DNA from: Flagellimonas yonaguniensis
GTDB lineage: Bacteria > Bacteroidota > Bacteroidia > Flavobacteriales > Flavobacteriaceae
Direction of reading: 5' to 3'
Assembly (NCBI RefSeq): GCF_029193885.1
Contig: NZ_JARFVB010000002.1
Coordinates: 62,001 to 126,000 of the forward strand
Length of the DNA stretch: 64,000 nt
Below, piece after piece: positions 17,448 through 26,552 of this stretch. Under the pieces are notes generated by a model, which did no database searches, was not told the DNA's origin, and saw nothing but the letters and a program-made list of their open reading frames with translations. The position numbers and the translations under genes were made by a program. The stretch's first letter is position 1, and every line of letters starts with the position of its first letter.

Positions 17448-18745
17448 GCGGGGTCTCCAAATAAATCGTAATCGGAGGCATCGGTAATCTTGATGTTCAC
17501 AAAGTCCCCGATTTTCACATAATGCTTGGTAGCATCAATCAATACTTCATTGTCCACATCGGGTGAATCGAATTCGGTACGCCCCACAAAGTGATTCCCT
17601 TCTTTCCTGTCGATGATACAACGGAAGGTTTTTCCGATTTTTTCTTGGTTCAGCTCCCAAGATATCTGCGATTGGATTTCCATAATGATGTTGGCCCGCT
17701 CTTGTTTTACTTCTTCGGGAACATCATCCTGTAAATTATAGGCATGGGTATTCTCTTCGTGGCTGTATGTAAAGCAGCCTAAGCGCTCAAATCGCATATC
17801 TTGGACCCATTGTTTCAAAGTCTCAAAATCTTCTTCGGTTTCTCCAGGGTAGCCCACGATCAAGGTGGTTCGGATGGCCATTCCGGGCACCGCTTCCCTA
17901 AAGTCTCTCAACAATTTTGTGGTCTTGGCCTGCGTGGTTCCACGTCGCATACTTTTAAGTATGGCATCCGAAATATGCTGTAACGGAATATCTATATAGT
18001 TACAGATTTTAGGCTCGTTGCGCATCACATCCAAAACATCCATCGGGAATCCTGTTGGGAATGCATAGTGCAAACGAATCCATTCAATGCCCTCCACTTC
18101 CACCAACGCCTGAAGCAATTCGGCCAAGTTTCGTTTTTTATAAAGATCAAGGCCATAATAGGTAAGGTCTTGCGCAATCAAAATTAATTCTTGTACACCT
18201 TTGGCAGCCAATTTTTCAGCTTCCGCCACCAATTCTTCAATTGGGGTGCTTCGGTGTTTTCCACGCATTAAAGGTATGGCACAGAAAGAACAAGGACGAT
18301 CACAACCTTCGGCAATCTTGAGATAGGCGTAGTTTTTGGGTGTGGTGGTCAAGCGCTCTCCTATCAACTCGTGCTTATAATCGGCACCTAAGGCCTTCAG
18401 TAAATTGGGAAGGTCGCTCGTTCCAAAATATTCGTCAACATTCGGAATCTCCTTCTCCAGATCTGGCTTATAGCGCTCACTTAAACAGCCGGTCACAAAA
18501 ACCTTGTCCACATCACCGGACTCCTTTTTTTGCACGTACTCCAAAATAGTGTTCACGCTTTCCTCCTTTGCATTGGCAATAAATCCGCAGGTATTGATTA
18601 CCACCACATTGCCTTCCTCTTCATGGGTCACCTCTTTATTGTTTGCACGCAGCTGTCCCATCAACACTTCCGAGTCGTAGACATTCTTGCTGCAACCTAA
18701 GGTCACCACATTGATTTTGTTCTTCTTTAAGGATTTTGTCCGCAT
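17444..18745 (-). CDS. rimO: Ribosomal protein uS12 methylthiotransferase RimO
   Basis: 433 residues from the ATG at 18745; the longer ORF would begin at a GTG upstream of the promoter's likely start site and is rejected. The N-terminal UPF0004 domain has the three cluster cysteines in LGCSKN, NTCGF and TGCLSER. The radical-SAM motif CDRPCSFC is intact, and a C-terminal TRAM domain follows (KIGKTFRCIIDRK...). RimO adds a methylthio group to the conserved Asp of ribosomal protein uS12, using SAM and two iron-sulfur clusters. The LGCSKN form of the first motif favours RimO over MiaB. Confidence 0.94.
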   Translation of the reverse strand: MRTKSLKKNKINVVTLGCSKNVYDSEVLMGQLRANNKEVTHEEEGNVVVINTCGFIANAKEESVNTILEYVQKKESGDVDKVFVTGCLSERYKPDLEKEIPNVDEYFGTSDLPNLLKALGADYKHELIGERLTTTPKNYAYLKIAEGCDRPCSFCAIPLMRGKHRSTPIEELVAEAEKLAAKGVQELILIAQDLTYYGLDLYKKRNLAELLQALVEVEGIEWIRLHYAFPTGFPMDVLDVMRNEPKICNYIDIPLQHISDAILKSMRRGTTQAKTTKLLRDFREAVPGMAIRTTLIVGYPGETEEDFETLKQWVQDMRFERLGCFTYSHEENTHAYNLQDDVPEEVKQERANIIMEIQSQISWELNQEKIGKTFRCIIDRKEGNHFVGRTEFDSPDVDNEVLIDATKHYVKIGDFVNIKITDASDYDLFGDPA

Positions 18746-18764
18746 AGTTCCTTTAAATGGAGTG

Positions 18765-18772
18765 CAAAAATA
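18765..18772 (-). promoter_or_regulatory. -7 box of rimO
   Basis: TATTTTTG on the minus strand fits TAnnTTTG and ends 19 nt before the chosen rimO ATG. No TTG at the usual -33 spacing. Confidence 0.5.
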
Positions 18773-18872
18773 CAATAACACAAGGCATTACATTGAATTG
18801 ACTGCATATTTTTAGCTCTTCTACGTTAAACTATTGAACCTCATTGTAGTCAAAACTCTAAATGTCAGCACA

Positions 18873-19970
18873 ATGAAAAACTTCTTTTTACCATTTCTTT
18901 CAAGTCTGTTCCTTGTTTTGGGCTGCTCTTCCGACAATGAGGTAACTGACCAAATACCAGGTCCCGAGCCTGAAGAAAGTCAATTGTACTTTCCTCCTTT
19001 GGGAACGTCTGAATGGGAAACCCTATCTCCATCCGACCTATCTTGGAGCATTGATGCTGAACAAGGTTTACATGATTTTTTGAACGAAAAAGGCACGGAT
19101 GGCTTCATTATTCTGAAAGATGGTAAGATTGTGGTCGAATGGTATTTTGATGATTTTACCGCCAACGACAATCATTCTTGGAATTCAGCCGGTAAGACCT
19201 TGACAGCAATGACGGTGGGTATTGCCCAAGCGGAAGGCTTTTTGTCAATAGAAGACTCCTCACAAGAATATTTGGGCGAAGGTTGGTCCATGCTTACGCC
19301 AGAACAGGAAGCCAACATCAAAATACGTCATCATTTGACCATGACCACAGGGTTGGATTATACCGTGGACGACCCTTTTTGTTATGATAAGGAATGCCTT
19401 TTATATAAAAATGAACCGGGAACTTTCTGGTACTATCACAATGCAGCCTATACCATTTTGGACCAAGTGATCACAAACGCCACCCAAGTGGATTTCAAAC
19501 AGTATTCGTACCAAAAAATAAGGGATAGAATAGGAATGCAGGGAAATTGGGTCAAATTGGGGTACAATAACCTTTTCTTTAGTAATACCCGAAGTATGGC
19601 ACGTTTTGGGCTACTTTGCCTGAATGAAGGCACTTGGGATGGGGAAGAAATCCTGACGGACAAAACCTATTTCACGGAAATGACCAATACCTCACAAGAT
19701 TTGAACCCCTCGTACGGATATCTATGGTGGTTGAACGGTAAGAACAGTTACAAAGCCCCCAGTTTTGAGACTTCAATTAGTGGTGAATTAATCCCGGAAG
19801 CTCCTGATGAGCTTATCGCGGGACTCGGTGCCTTTGACCAAAAATTATATCTGATTCCAAGCGAGAGATTGGTCATTGTTCGTTTGGGCGACGATGCTGG
19901 AGAAAGTCAATTGGGGCCCTCTAGTTTTGACAACCAACTTTGGGAAAAACTCAATGCCTATATCGACTAG
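18873..19970 (+). CDS. Serine hydrolase lipoprotein, class C beta-lactamase fold
   Basis: 365 residues from the ATG at 18873; an in-frame TTG at 18834 is ignored because the ATG opens a clear lipoprotein signal with lipobox LVLGC. The catalytic SxxK motif is in WNSAGKTLTAM, and the Y-x-N motif is YHN in WYYHNAAYTILDQV. Both occur at the spacing of the beta-lactamase/6-aminohexanoate-dimer hydrolase group. It is an envelope-anchored esterase, amidase or DD-peptidase-like enzyme; the substrate is unknown. Its stop overlaps the convergent amidase gene in the palindrome CTAG. Confidence 0.82.
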   Translation: MKNFFLPFLSSLFLVLGCSSDNEVTDQIPGPEPEESQLYFPPLGTSEWETLSPSDLSWSIDAEQGLHDFLNEKGTDGFIILKDGKIVVEWYFDDFTANDNHSWNSAGKTLTAMTVGIAQAEGFLSIEDSSQEYLGEGWSMLTPEQEANIKIRHHLTMTTGLDYTVDDPFCYDKECLLYKNEPGTFWYYHNAAYTILDQVITNATQVDFKQYSYQKIRDRIGMQGNWVKLGYNNLFFSNTRSMARFGLLCLNEGTWDGEEILTDKTYFTEMTNTSQDLNPSYGYLWWLNGKNSYKAPSFETSISGELIPEAPDELIAGLGAFDQKLYLIPSERLVIVRLGDDAGESQLGPSSFDNQLWEKLNAYID

Positions 19971-21634
19971 TCCTGATAACCTTTGGGGATTTCCCTTGCT
20001 TTGGTCAATTCCTCAAAGGCTTTACCGATACGCAATAAATGTGCTTCAGAAAAAGGCTTTCCGATGAAGGTCAGACTTTCTGGCTCCCCAGTAGCTTTAT
20101 ATCCCATGGGAACAGTCAAGGCAGGATATTCCGCCACCGCTGCGTAACCTGCATGGTAATTGTTGATGCTCAACACGGCATCGAGGTCCTTTTCTTCCAT
20201 AATATTGAAGAAGGCTCTTCCCGATTCCATTAAGTCTTCTTTTATTTTTTCAAATTGCTCTGCAGTAGTTGAATCCGCCAAAATACCATCAAAACGGGCT
20301 TGTCCATAAGGTATACGTACCAGGGAATCTTGCTGGTTAAAGGCAACCACATCTTCTACGGATTCCACCCGTACAGCATCTTTATCCTTGACCTCAGCAT
20401 TTATATAAGCAGGCAAATCTTCCCTCATATCCAGATTCAACAGGGTGGTAAAACCTTCCAAGGGAATGTTCTCTGCTTCAAATTCCACGACTTGTGCGCC
20501 AGCCTCTCTCAAAGCCTCGACATTGGCAACATAAATGGAATCGCGTTCCATTAAGTTCTTCATTGCACCTAAACGGATTTCCTTCAGAGGTTCTGGGTTC
20601 ATCCAAGCGGATAAAATGCCCGGTTCTGCACTTACCGATTTATAATCGGCATCATCCTTCCCTAACATGGCATCCAGCAAAATGGCATTGTCCGTCACAT
20701 TTTTGGTCATAGGGCCTGGAGTATCCAAGGTACTGGAAATAGGCACAATACCTGTTCTACTCAACAAGCCTATAGTCGGTTTCAATCCAACCACGGAATT
20801 TTGACTGGATGGCGAAAGTATGGAACCTGAAGTTTCCGTGCCCACAGCACCTACGGCGTAGTTGGTCGCGGTGGAAGTACCACTACCTGCACTGGACCCC
20901 CCGGTATCAAAAACCCTTCTTCCGTAGGGGTTCAATGTTTGGCCACCCACTGCACTCTGTCCGTTAGGACAAACCCCACAGATAAAATTGGCCCACTCAC
21001 TCAAGTTTGCCTTTCCAAGAATAAGTGCTCCCTTTTGTTTTAAGCGCTCCACGATAAAAGCATCATCCGTCTGATTATCCTTAAGTGCAATGGCCCCTGC
21101 TGTTGTTTTCATTTCAGCAGTTCCAATATTGTCTTTCAACAAAATGGGCATACCGTAAATAAGGTGATGGATTTCCTTGCTTTCATCCAACTGACGTGCT
21201 TCTTCGAGCACATTGGGATTCAATGCAATAATGGTATTGAGGGTGGTATTGTTGGGCAATTCGTATTTATAGATTCTGTGCAAATAAAAAAGCACCAAAT
21301 CCTCATACGTAAAAGTACCTTGATCAATATGGGTTTGAAGGGTCGGGATATCTTGCTCCAAAACCAAAGGCTTCATTTTTTCATATTGTGCTTCGGTAAA
21401 TTGTGATACTTCATCATACAACGGCAAAAACACTTCATTTTTGTCCAATACCTTGCTTTGGATGAATTTATAACGCATCCGTCTGTTCTCATTTTCGGCA
21501 CTGGCAGCCACCTCGGCAGAATCGTTGTAAGGCGTCCACAGAACAACATCTTTCTTGGGTTGCGCTTCCTTCTGCTTACAGGAAATGAAACCAATCAATA
21601 AAAAAGAACAGATAAGATATTTGTACATCGTCAT
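19967..21634 (-). CDS. Amidase-signature family lipoprotein
   Basis: 555 residues. Lipobox FISC puts it in the envelope, which is less usual than the cytoplasmic amidases. The amidase signature triad is complete: Lys in ILLKDNIG, cis-Ser in GGSSAGSG and the nucleophilic Ser in GTETSGSI. The family hydrolyses amides ranging from simple carboxamides to peptide amides. The start abuts the ftsY stop with no gap (21634/21635), so it is translated from the ftsY message. The neighbouring gene on the opposite strand is also a lipoprotein hydrolase. Confidence 0.87.
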   Translation of the reverse strand: MTMYKYLICSFLLIGFISCKQKEAQPKKDVVLWTPYNDSAEVAASAENENRRMRYKFIQSKVLDKNEVFLPLYDEVSQFTEAQYEKMKPLVLEQDIPTLQTHIDQGTFTYEDLVLFYLHRIYKYELPNNTTLNTIIALNPNVLEEARQLDESKEIHHLIYGMPILLKDNIGTAEMKTTAGAIALKDNQTDDAFIVERLKQKGALILGKANLSEWANFICGVCPNGQSAVGGQTLNPYGRRVFDTGGSSAGSGTSTATNYAVGAVGTETSGSILSPSSQNSVVGLKPTIGLLSRTGIVPISSTLDTPGPMTKNVTDNAILLDAMLGKDDADYKSVSAEPGILSAWMNPEPLKEIRLGAMKNLMERDSIYVANVEALREAGAQVVEFEAENIPLEGFTTLLNLDMREDLPAYINAEVKDKDAVRVESVEDVVAFNQQDSLVRIPYGQARFDGILADSTTAEQFEKIKEDLMESGRAFFNIMEEKDLDAVLSINNYHAGYAAVAEYPALTVPMGYKATGEPESLTFIGKPFSEAHLLRIGKAFEELTKAREIPKGYQD

Positions 21635-22591
21635 TTATATTTTGAAGAATGAATCAACAAACTCATATTTGTTGAACACTTGAAGGTCTTCTATCCCCTC
21701 GCCTACGCCAATATACTTTACTGGAATTTGGAATTGGTCGGAAATACCGATGACAACCCCACCTTTTGCAGTGCCATCCAATTTGGTCACGGCCAAACTG
21801 CTTACTTCAGTGGCTTTGGTAAATTGCTTCGCCTGCTCAAATGCATTTTGCCCCGTAGAGCCATCAAGTACCAAAAGTACTTCGTGAGGTGCATCTGGAA
21901 CTACTTTTTGCATGACGCGCTTTACCTTGGAGAGCTCATTCATTAAATTTACCTTGTTATGTAGACGCCCGGCCGTATCCACCAAAACCACATCAGCCTT
22001 TTCCGCCACAGCGGAGTTTAGAGTGTCGAAAGCAACGGAAGCCGGATCGCTCCCCATTTTTTGTTTTATGATGGGAACATCCACACGCTTCGCCCAAACT
22101 TCCAATTGGTCAATGGCAGCTGCACGAAAGGTATCGGCCGCACCAAGAACCACTTTAAAGCCTTTATTTTTAAATTGATGGGCCAATTTTCCAATAGTCG
22201 TAGTCTTACCTACACCATTAACACCCACCACCATAATGACATAGGGCTTTTTATCTTGGGGAACCGTGATTTCGGTATCCTCGCCTGAATTGGTCTCCGA
22301 AAGCAAACCAGCGATCTCTTCACGAAGAATGGTATTGAGTTCGTCCGTCCCCATATATTTGTCGCGGGACACGCGTTCTTCGATGCGCTCGATTATTTTT
22401 AGGGTAGTGTTTACACCCACATCGGAAGTGACCAAAACTTCTTCCAGATTATCCAATACTTCATCATCCACTTTGGATTTCCCTGCAACTGCCTTGCCCA
22501 GTTTACCAAAAAAACTGCTTTTGGATTTTTCGAGTCCCTTGTCCAAGGTCTCTTTTTTATCCTTCGAAAATATATTTTTGAATAAGCTCAT
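21635..22591 (-). CDS. ftsY: Signal recognition particle receptor FtsY
   Basis: 318 residues from the ATG at 22591 (MSLFKNIFS), chosen because the -7 box at 22613-22620 excludes the longer upstream start. An acidic/basic N-terminal region precedes the NG domain. P-loop is GVNGVGKTTT, followed by DTFRAAAIDQLE, DTAGR and TKLDGTAKGG, all diagnostic of SRP GTPases. FtsY docks ribosome-SRP complexes at the membrane for co-translational insertion. It follows the rpmB-rpmG-DUF4295 genes, an order typical of Bacteroidetes, but here a terminator separates them. Confidence 0.95.
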   Translation of the reverse strand: MSLFKNIFSKDKKETLDKGLEKSKSSFFGKLGKAVAGKSKVDDEVLDNLEEVLVTSDVGVNTTLKIIERIEERVSRDKYMGTDELNTILREEIAGLLSETNSGEDTEITVPQDKKPYVIMVVGVNGVGKTTTIGKLAHQFKNKGFKVVLGAADTFRAAAIDQLEVWAKRVDVPIIKQKMGSDPASVAFDTLNSAVAEKADVVLVDTAGRLHNKVNLMNELSKVKRVMQKVVPDAPHEVLLVLDGSTGQNAFEQAKQFTKATEVSSLAVTKLDGTAKGGVVIGISDQFQIPVKYIGVGEGIEDLQVFNKYEFVDSFFKI

Positions 22592-22612
22592 CCTGTGTTC
22601 TTTGAGAATGGT

Positions 22613-22620
22613 CAAAGATA
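22613..22620 (-). promoter_or_regulatory. -7 box of ftsY
   Basis: TATCTTTG on the minus strand fits TAnnTTTG. It ends 21 nt before the ftsY ATG at 22591 and lies inside the longer ftsY ORF, which argues against the upstream start. Confidence 0.55.
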
Positions 22621-22711
22621 GCAAAGTAAGGGGAGTTTTGTTAACACAAAATTTCAATGAAGGGCATTAAGAATGCATCATTTCATACAAATACGACAAA
22701 ATAAAAAACCT

Positions 22712-22741
22712 TAAAAATAAAAAAGCCGCTAAAAAGCGGCT
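22712..22741 (-). terminator. Terminator of the rpmB-rpmG-DUF4295 operon
   Basis: On the minus strand AGCCGCT (22741-22735), loop TTTT, AGCGGCT (22730-22724), then a T-rich tail to 22712. It lies 27 nt after the DUF4295 stop. Confidence 0.88.
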
Positions 22742-22768
22742 CTCAATATTGTTTTAAGGAAAAAACCC

Positions 22769-22921
22769 TTATTTGCTGTTCAACCAGTCATTGACCATCT
22801 CGGGTGCCATTACAGACTCCACGAAAGTATAAGCTCCAGTTTTAGGAGATTTAACCATTTTGATGGCCTTTGTCAATCTTTTGGATGATGACTGAAGTGT
22901 TGCTACTGTTTTCTTTGCCAT
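22769..22921 (-). CDS. DUF4295 small basic protein (bL38-type ribosomal protein)
   Basis: 50 residues: MAKKTVATLQSSS at the start, then a Lys-rich middle and a C-terminal MAPEMVNDWLNSK. Small, basic, restricted to Bacteroidetes and always found just after rpmG, as here (38 nt downstream). My recollection is that the Flavobacterium johnsoniae ribosome structure work reported a lineage-specific protein of this type named bL38; treat that name as recalled, not verified. Easily missed because of its length. Confidence 0.85.
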   Translation of the reverse strand: MAKKTVATLQSSSKRLTKAIKMVKSPKTGAYTFVESVMAPEMVNDWLNSK

Positions 22922-22959
22922 GGCTTATATTTTTCTGCCCTTTATTTTGTAAAAAGCTA

Positions 22960-23142
22960 TTACTTAATTTCTTTATGAACTGTCATACGCTTAAGGATAG
23001 GATTGTATTTTTTGATTTCCATCCTATCTGGCGTGTTCTTTTTGTTCTTGGTGGTAATATACCTAGAAGTACCTGGCATACCAGATTCTTTGTGTTCTGT
23101 ACACTCTAAAATTACCTGAACCCTATTTCCTTTCTTTGCCAT
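22960..23142 (-). CDS. rpmG: 50S ribosomal protein bL33
   Basis: 60 residues, full length for bL33. [18 protein letters not shown] and the C-terminal [14 protein letters not shown] are family signatures. The zinc-binding CxxC pairs of some bL33 forms are absent, with only one Cys, so this is the zinc-free (C-minus) type. It lies between rpmB and DUF4295 in the ribosomal protein operon. Confidence 0.96.
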   Translation of the reverse strand: MAKKGNRVQVILECTEHKESGMPGTSRYITTKNKKNTPDRMEIKKYNPILKRMTVHKEIK

Positions 23143-23170
23143 TGTATTGTACTTAAAATGCTTTTACAAC

Positions 23171-23398
23171 TTACTTTTTGGAATTGATTTCCTTCAAGAC
23201 AGCAGAGATTCCTTTTTTGTTGATGATTTTCAACCCACGGGCAGAAACGTTCAAGGTTACCCAACGATCTTCCTCAGGAATATAAAATCTCTTCTTGGAG
23301 ATATTCGCATCGAACCTCCTTTTTGTCTTATTGATAGAAAAGGAAACGTTGTTTCCAAACATCACCTTTTTTCCTGTTACTTCACAAACTTTAGACAT
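23171..23398 (-). CDS. rpmB: 50S ribosomal protein bL28
   Basis: 75 residues. MSKVCEVTGKKVMFGNNVS is the family N-terminus and KTKRRFDANISKKRFYIP the RNA-binding core. One Cys only, so a zinc-free form. First gene of a four-member ribosomal/SRP neighbourhood, directly behind a well-formed promoter. Confidence 0.97.
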   Translation of the reverse strand: MSKVCEVTGKKVMFGNNVSFSINKTKRRFDANISKKRFYIPEEDRWVTLNVSARGLKIINKKGISAVLKEINSKK

Positions 23399-23432
23399 CT
23401 CCCTAACTATTTGAGTGATTTTATTGAGGCTG

Positions 23433-23463
23433 CAAATTTATACCATTTTAATGGGACGTACAA
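23433..23463 (-). promoter_or_regulatory. Promoter of the rpmB operon
   Basis: Minus strand: TTG (23463-23461), 20-nt spacer, TAAATTTG (23440-23433). Both elements match the Bacteroidetes consensus. Predicted leader before rpmB is about 30 nt. Confidence 0.75.
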
Positions 23464-23472
23464 AATTCTTTT

Positions 23473-24723
23473 TCAGAAATTTAAAATTTCTTTGTACAAC
23501 AGCTCAAAAGCCTTGTTTACAGACTTTTTCACGACCCTTTCCCGGTGCTTGCCCATCACGAATTTTTGGGCAAAAGTTTCCTTTGGTGTACTTATTCCTA
23601 TATATACGGTTCCCACTTCGGCATCGGAGTCACCTTTGGCGGGGCCAGCGTTACCTGTTGTGGCAATGGCAAAATCAGTTCCCAGCTTGCATTTCACATT
23701 GTTTGCCATGGCAATGGCCACTTCCTCACTCACTACGGAATGTGCATCGATCAATTCTTGTGGCACTCCCAACAAATTTACCTTGGCCTCGGTGGCATAG
23801 CACACCATACTGCCCTTAAAATAATTGGAAGCCCCTGGAACTGCGGTTATCCGCTCGGCAATGCCTCCTCCCGTAAAACTCTCAGCAGTGGCAAGGGACA
23901 TTTTTCGTTCGGTCAACAACGTTCCAATCTGTTTTTCCACCCGTCCATTTTCCTCCTCCTCGCCATATATAATGTCTCCAATCAGAGGATAAAGCTTTTT
24001 TACCTCTTCCTCAATACCAGCCATGAGGGCATCTTTGTCATCCCCTTTGGCAGAAAGACGCAACCTTACACTGCCTATATTGGGCAGATAGGCGAATTTG
24101 ATAAAGGATGGCAAGTTGTTCTCCCACTCCTCCAACTTTTCGGCAACGGCACTCTCCCCCATTCCATACGTCATGATGGTCTTGTGGACAATATGGGGGC
24201 GGTCGTATTCTTCAATGATCTTGGGCAGGACGGATTTGGTAATGAGGTTCCTCATCTCGTAGGGCACACCCGGAAGGGAAACAAAAGCGGTTTTCCCTTT
24301 TTTAATCCAGATACCCGGTGCCGTACCAAACTCATTGTGCAGTACCGTGGCCCTTGAGGGCACCATGGCCTGTTCCCTGTTCAAATCTGAAATGGGCGTA
24401 GTGATGTATTTTCTGAAAAGTTCTTCGATGTGACTCAAAACGGCATCATCCTGAACCAGTTCATCCTCAAAGAACTCACAAAGGGTGTGTTTGGTAACAT
24501 CATCCTTTGTTGGCCCCAAACCTCCTGTGATGATAACTACGGAAGAACGTTCCCCAGCTTCCTTCAAGGACTTTAAAATATGTTCCTTATCATCCTGAAT
24601 AGATGTGATCTGATAGACGGAAACACCTATTTTGTTCAGCTCTTTGGAAATAAACGCTGAATTGGTGTCCACAATCTGACCTATGAGAATCTCATCCCCA
24701 ATGGTGATGATTTCAGCTTGCAT
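23473..24723 (-). CDS. cinA: CinA: nicotinamide-nucleotide amidohydrolase / ADP-ribose pyrophosphatase-like
   Basis: 416 residues, the full two-domain CinA. The N-terminal molybdopterin-binding-fold (COG1058) domain starts [19 protein letters not shown] and has GGLGPTKDD. The C-terminal PncC domain (from about residue 255) has [16 protein letters not shown] and TGNAGPAKG. PncC deamidates NMN to NaMN in pyridine nucleotide salvage. No recA or competence gene is adjacent. The start directly abuts the Hpt gene stop (24723/24724), so the two are coupled. Confidence 0.93.
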   Translation of the reverse strand: MQAEIITIGDEILIGQIVDTNSAFISKELNKIGVSVYQITSIQDDKEHILKSLKEAGERSSVVIITGGLGPTKDDVTKHTLCEFFEDELVQDDAVLSHIEELFRKYITTPISDLNREQAMVPSRATVLHNEFGTAPGIWIKKGKTAFVSLPGVPYEMRNLITKSVLPKIIEEYDRPHIVHKTIMTYGMGESAVAEKLEEWENNLPSFIKFAYLPNIGSVRLRLSAKGDDKDALMAGIEEEVKKLYPLIGDIIYGEEEENGRVEKQIGTLLTERKMSLATAESFTGGGIAERITAVPGASNYFKGSMVCYATEAKVNLLGVPQELIDAHSVVSEEVAIAMANNVKCKLGTDFAIATTGNAGPAKGDSDAEVGTVYIGISTPKETFAQKFVMGKHRERVVKKSVNKAFELLYKEILNF

Positions 24724-25062
24724 TTATAGATCGAAGTCGTTTTTAAGTTCGGAAACCACTTGGAGCACATCTTTTTTAAGGATAGGGAATTTTTCTTCAA
24801 TCTCATCCATACTCCCTGTTGTTTTGCCCAGGGTTTCTATTTCAAGTGCCTTCGCCCTTGTCTGCTCCATACCCAAAATATCCACATTGGGTTTGATTTT
24901 GTGTGCGAGCTTGTATATGCTTTCGTAGTCCTTGACTTCGATGGCCTTTTCCAGACCTTCCAAGTCCTCTGGCACTTCTTCCAAAAAGACGGAGATCACA
25001 GAGGTAATGAAATCCTCATCACCTTCCGCCATTTCATTTATTTTATCGAGGTTGTAAATCAT
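24724..25062 (-). CDS. Orphan Hpt (histidine phosphotransfer) domain protein
   Basis: 112 residues forming a single Hpt four-helix bundle. The phospho-acceptor motif reads KLAHKIKPNVDILGM with H54 at the usual place, and the acidic helix VFLEEVPEDLEGLEKA precedes it. Such proteins relay phosphate between hybrid histidine kinases and response regulators. No kinase or regulator gene lies near; instead it sits between an FAH hydrolase (1-nt overlap) and cinA (0-nt gap). Its partners must therefore be encoded elsewhere. Confidence 0.88.
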   Translation of the reverse strand: MIYNLDKINEMAEGDEDFITSVISVFLEEVPEDLEGLEKAIEVKDYESIYKLAHKIKPNVDILGMEQTRAKALEIETLGKTTGSMDEIEEKFPILKKDVLQVVSELKNDFDL

Positions 25063-25673
25063 TATCTTACATTAATATCAAACATTTGCTCTTCTTCCAA
25101 GGTACCGACAAGGTAGTCATTTGGGCTTACTTTACCAACACCTGCAGGCGTACCTGTAAAAATGATATCGCCTTTTTTCAACATGAAATATGTGGATATG
25201 TGAGCTATAATCTCATCTATCTTCCATAACATCAATGAGGTATTTCCATCTTGGACCGTTTCGCCATTTTTGGACAATGAGAAATTCAAGTTGTCCAAAT
25301 CTTCAAATTTGTCCTTGGGCAGCCACTTTCCCACCACTGCAGCCCCATCAAACCCTTTGGCCTTTTCCCAGGGCAGTCCTTTGGACTTTAATTTGGATTG
25401 TAGGTCCCTTGCGGTAAAATCTATTCCCAAGCCCACTTCATCGTAATACTTGTGGGCAAATTCCGTGGAAATATGTTTTCCTACCTTTTTGATTTTTACC
25501 AAGACCTCCACTTCATAATGTACATCTTCGGAAAATTCGGGAATATAAAAATCCTGTTCTTTGGGCAAGATGGCTGAATCGGGCTTTATAAAAACCACTG
25601 GTTCATCCGGACGCTCATTGCTGAGCTCATTGATGTGGTCTACATAATTACGTCCTATACAAATCAGTTTCAT
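25062..25673 (-). CDS. Fumarylacetoacetate hydrolase family protein (FAHD1-like)
   Basis: 203 residues, the short single-domain FAH form. The N-terminus MKLICIGRNYVDHINEL has the catalytic-lid motif GRNY..H. The metal ligands are in HYEVEVLVKI, and later GIDFTARDLQ and FTGTPAGVG complete the family signature. Closest in layout to FAHD1-type acylpyruvases/oxaloacetate decarboxylases and ureidoglycolate lyase-like hydrolases. The substrate cannot be chosen from context, since neighbours are an exonuclease and an Hpt protein. Cytoplasmic. Confidence 0.87.
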   Translation of the reverse strand: MKLICIGRNYVDHINELSNERPDEPVVFIKPDSAILPKEQDFYIPEFSEDVHYEVEVLVKIKKVGKHISTEFAHKYYDEVGLGIDFTARDLQSKLKSKGLPWEKAKGFDGAAVVGKWLPKDKFEDLDNLNFSLSKNGETVQDGNTSLMLWKIDEIIAHISTYFMLKKGDIIFTGTPAGVGKVSPNDYLVGTLEEEQMFDINVR

Positions 25674-25707
25674 AATTTGCTTATGGGGTTAGTGCTCCTT
25701 GTTGAGC

Positions 25708-26481
25708 TTAAAACTTATTGTTGAGCTTGCTCAACTTAATCTGGGTAAGTACTTTTTTGGTGTACAATGGAAAATCGGCATTCAGGATCCAACCAAAATA
25801 GCCGGGTTCCTTTTCCATGACCTCATCCACTGTTTTTCCCTTGTGTTTTCCGAAGGAAAAAATCGGGTTATCCTCTTCATCCACCCCGATAAAACCTGCA
25901 AAATCAAGGTTTTGTCTTCGGGTAGTAAACTCGGATAGCTTTTTGATATCATTTTCCAGGTCAGGGTATCGTTCCAATTGCGCCAACAATACTTCGTAAG
26001 TGGCCAAGGTATCGGCCTCTGCACTATGGGCATCTTCCAAACTTTTATCGCAGTAGAATTTATAGGCTGCCTCCAATGTCCGCTTTTCCATTTTATGGAA
26101 AATGGTCTGCACATCCACGGAAACCATGCTCTTCATATCAAAGTCCACATCAGCTCGAAGCATTTCCTCTGCCAACAAAGGAATATCGAACCTATCGGAA
26201 TTGAAACCCGCCAGATCACTATCGCGAATCATCGCATAAATATCCTTGGACAATTGCTTAAAAGTAGGCTCGTTGGCCACTTTTTCATTGGAAATTCCAT
26301 GAATGGCCTCGGATTCAGGTGGAATTGGCATTTCTGGGTTTACCAACCAGGTTCTGCTTTCTTTGTTGCCATTGGGAAAAACCTTCAGTATGGATATTTC
26401 AACAATCCTATCCTTTGCGACATTGGTACCAGTGGTCTCCAAATCGAAAAAGCAAATAGGTTTGGTCAATTGTAATTGCAT
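25708..26481 (-). CDS. DEDDh 3'-5' exonuclease with ExoX-like C-terminal domain
   Basis: 257 residues from the ATG at 26481 (a GTG at 26505 would add 8 residues). ExoI motif FDLETTG, ExoII NSDRFDIP and ExoIII HSAEADTLATYEV define a DNA-polymerase-III-epsilon-type nuclease of the DEDDh class. The C-terminal 60 residues (PIFSFGKHKGKTVDEV...GYFGWIL) are the small domain seen after ExoX-type nucleases. It may process 3' ends in repair or act on RNA; it is not fused to a polymerase. It lies between the E2 gene and the FAH gene. Confidence 0.88.
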   Translation of the reverse strand: MQLQLTKPICFFDLETTGTNVAKDRIVEISILKVFPNGNKESRTWLVNPEMPIPPESEAIHGISNEKVANEPTFKQLSKDIYAMIRDSDLAGFNSDRFDIPLLAEEMLRADVDFDMKSMVSVDVQTIFHKMEKRTLEAAYKFYCDKSLEDAHSAEADTLATYEVLLAQLERYPDLENDIKKLSEFTTRRQNLDFAGFIGVDEEDNPIFSFGKHKGKTVDEVMEKEPGYFGWILNADFPLYTKKVLTQIKLSKLNNKF

Positions 26482-26552
26482 GTGGGGATTTTTAAAAAAG
26501 TTCACTTGGCTTCTAAATTAAGCATAGTGGAAGGAATAAGAGCTGTTTTCTG

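Noticed and set aside
23147..23800. 217-residue plus-strand ORF
   Set aside because: Antisense to rpmB and cinA, both certain genes; no family features of its own.
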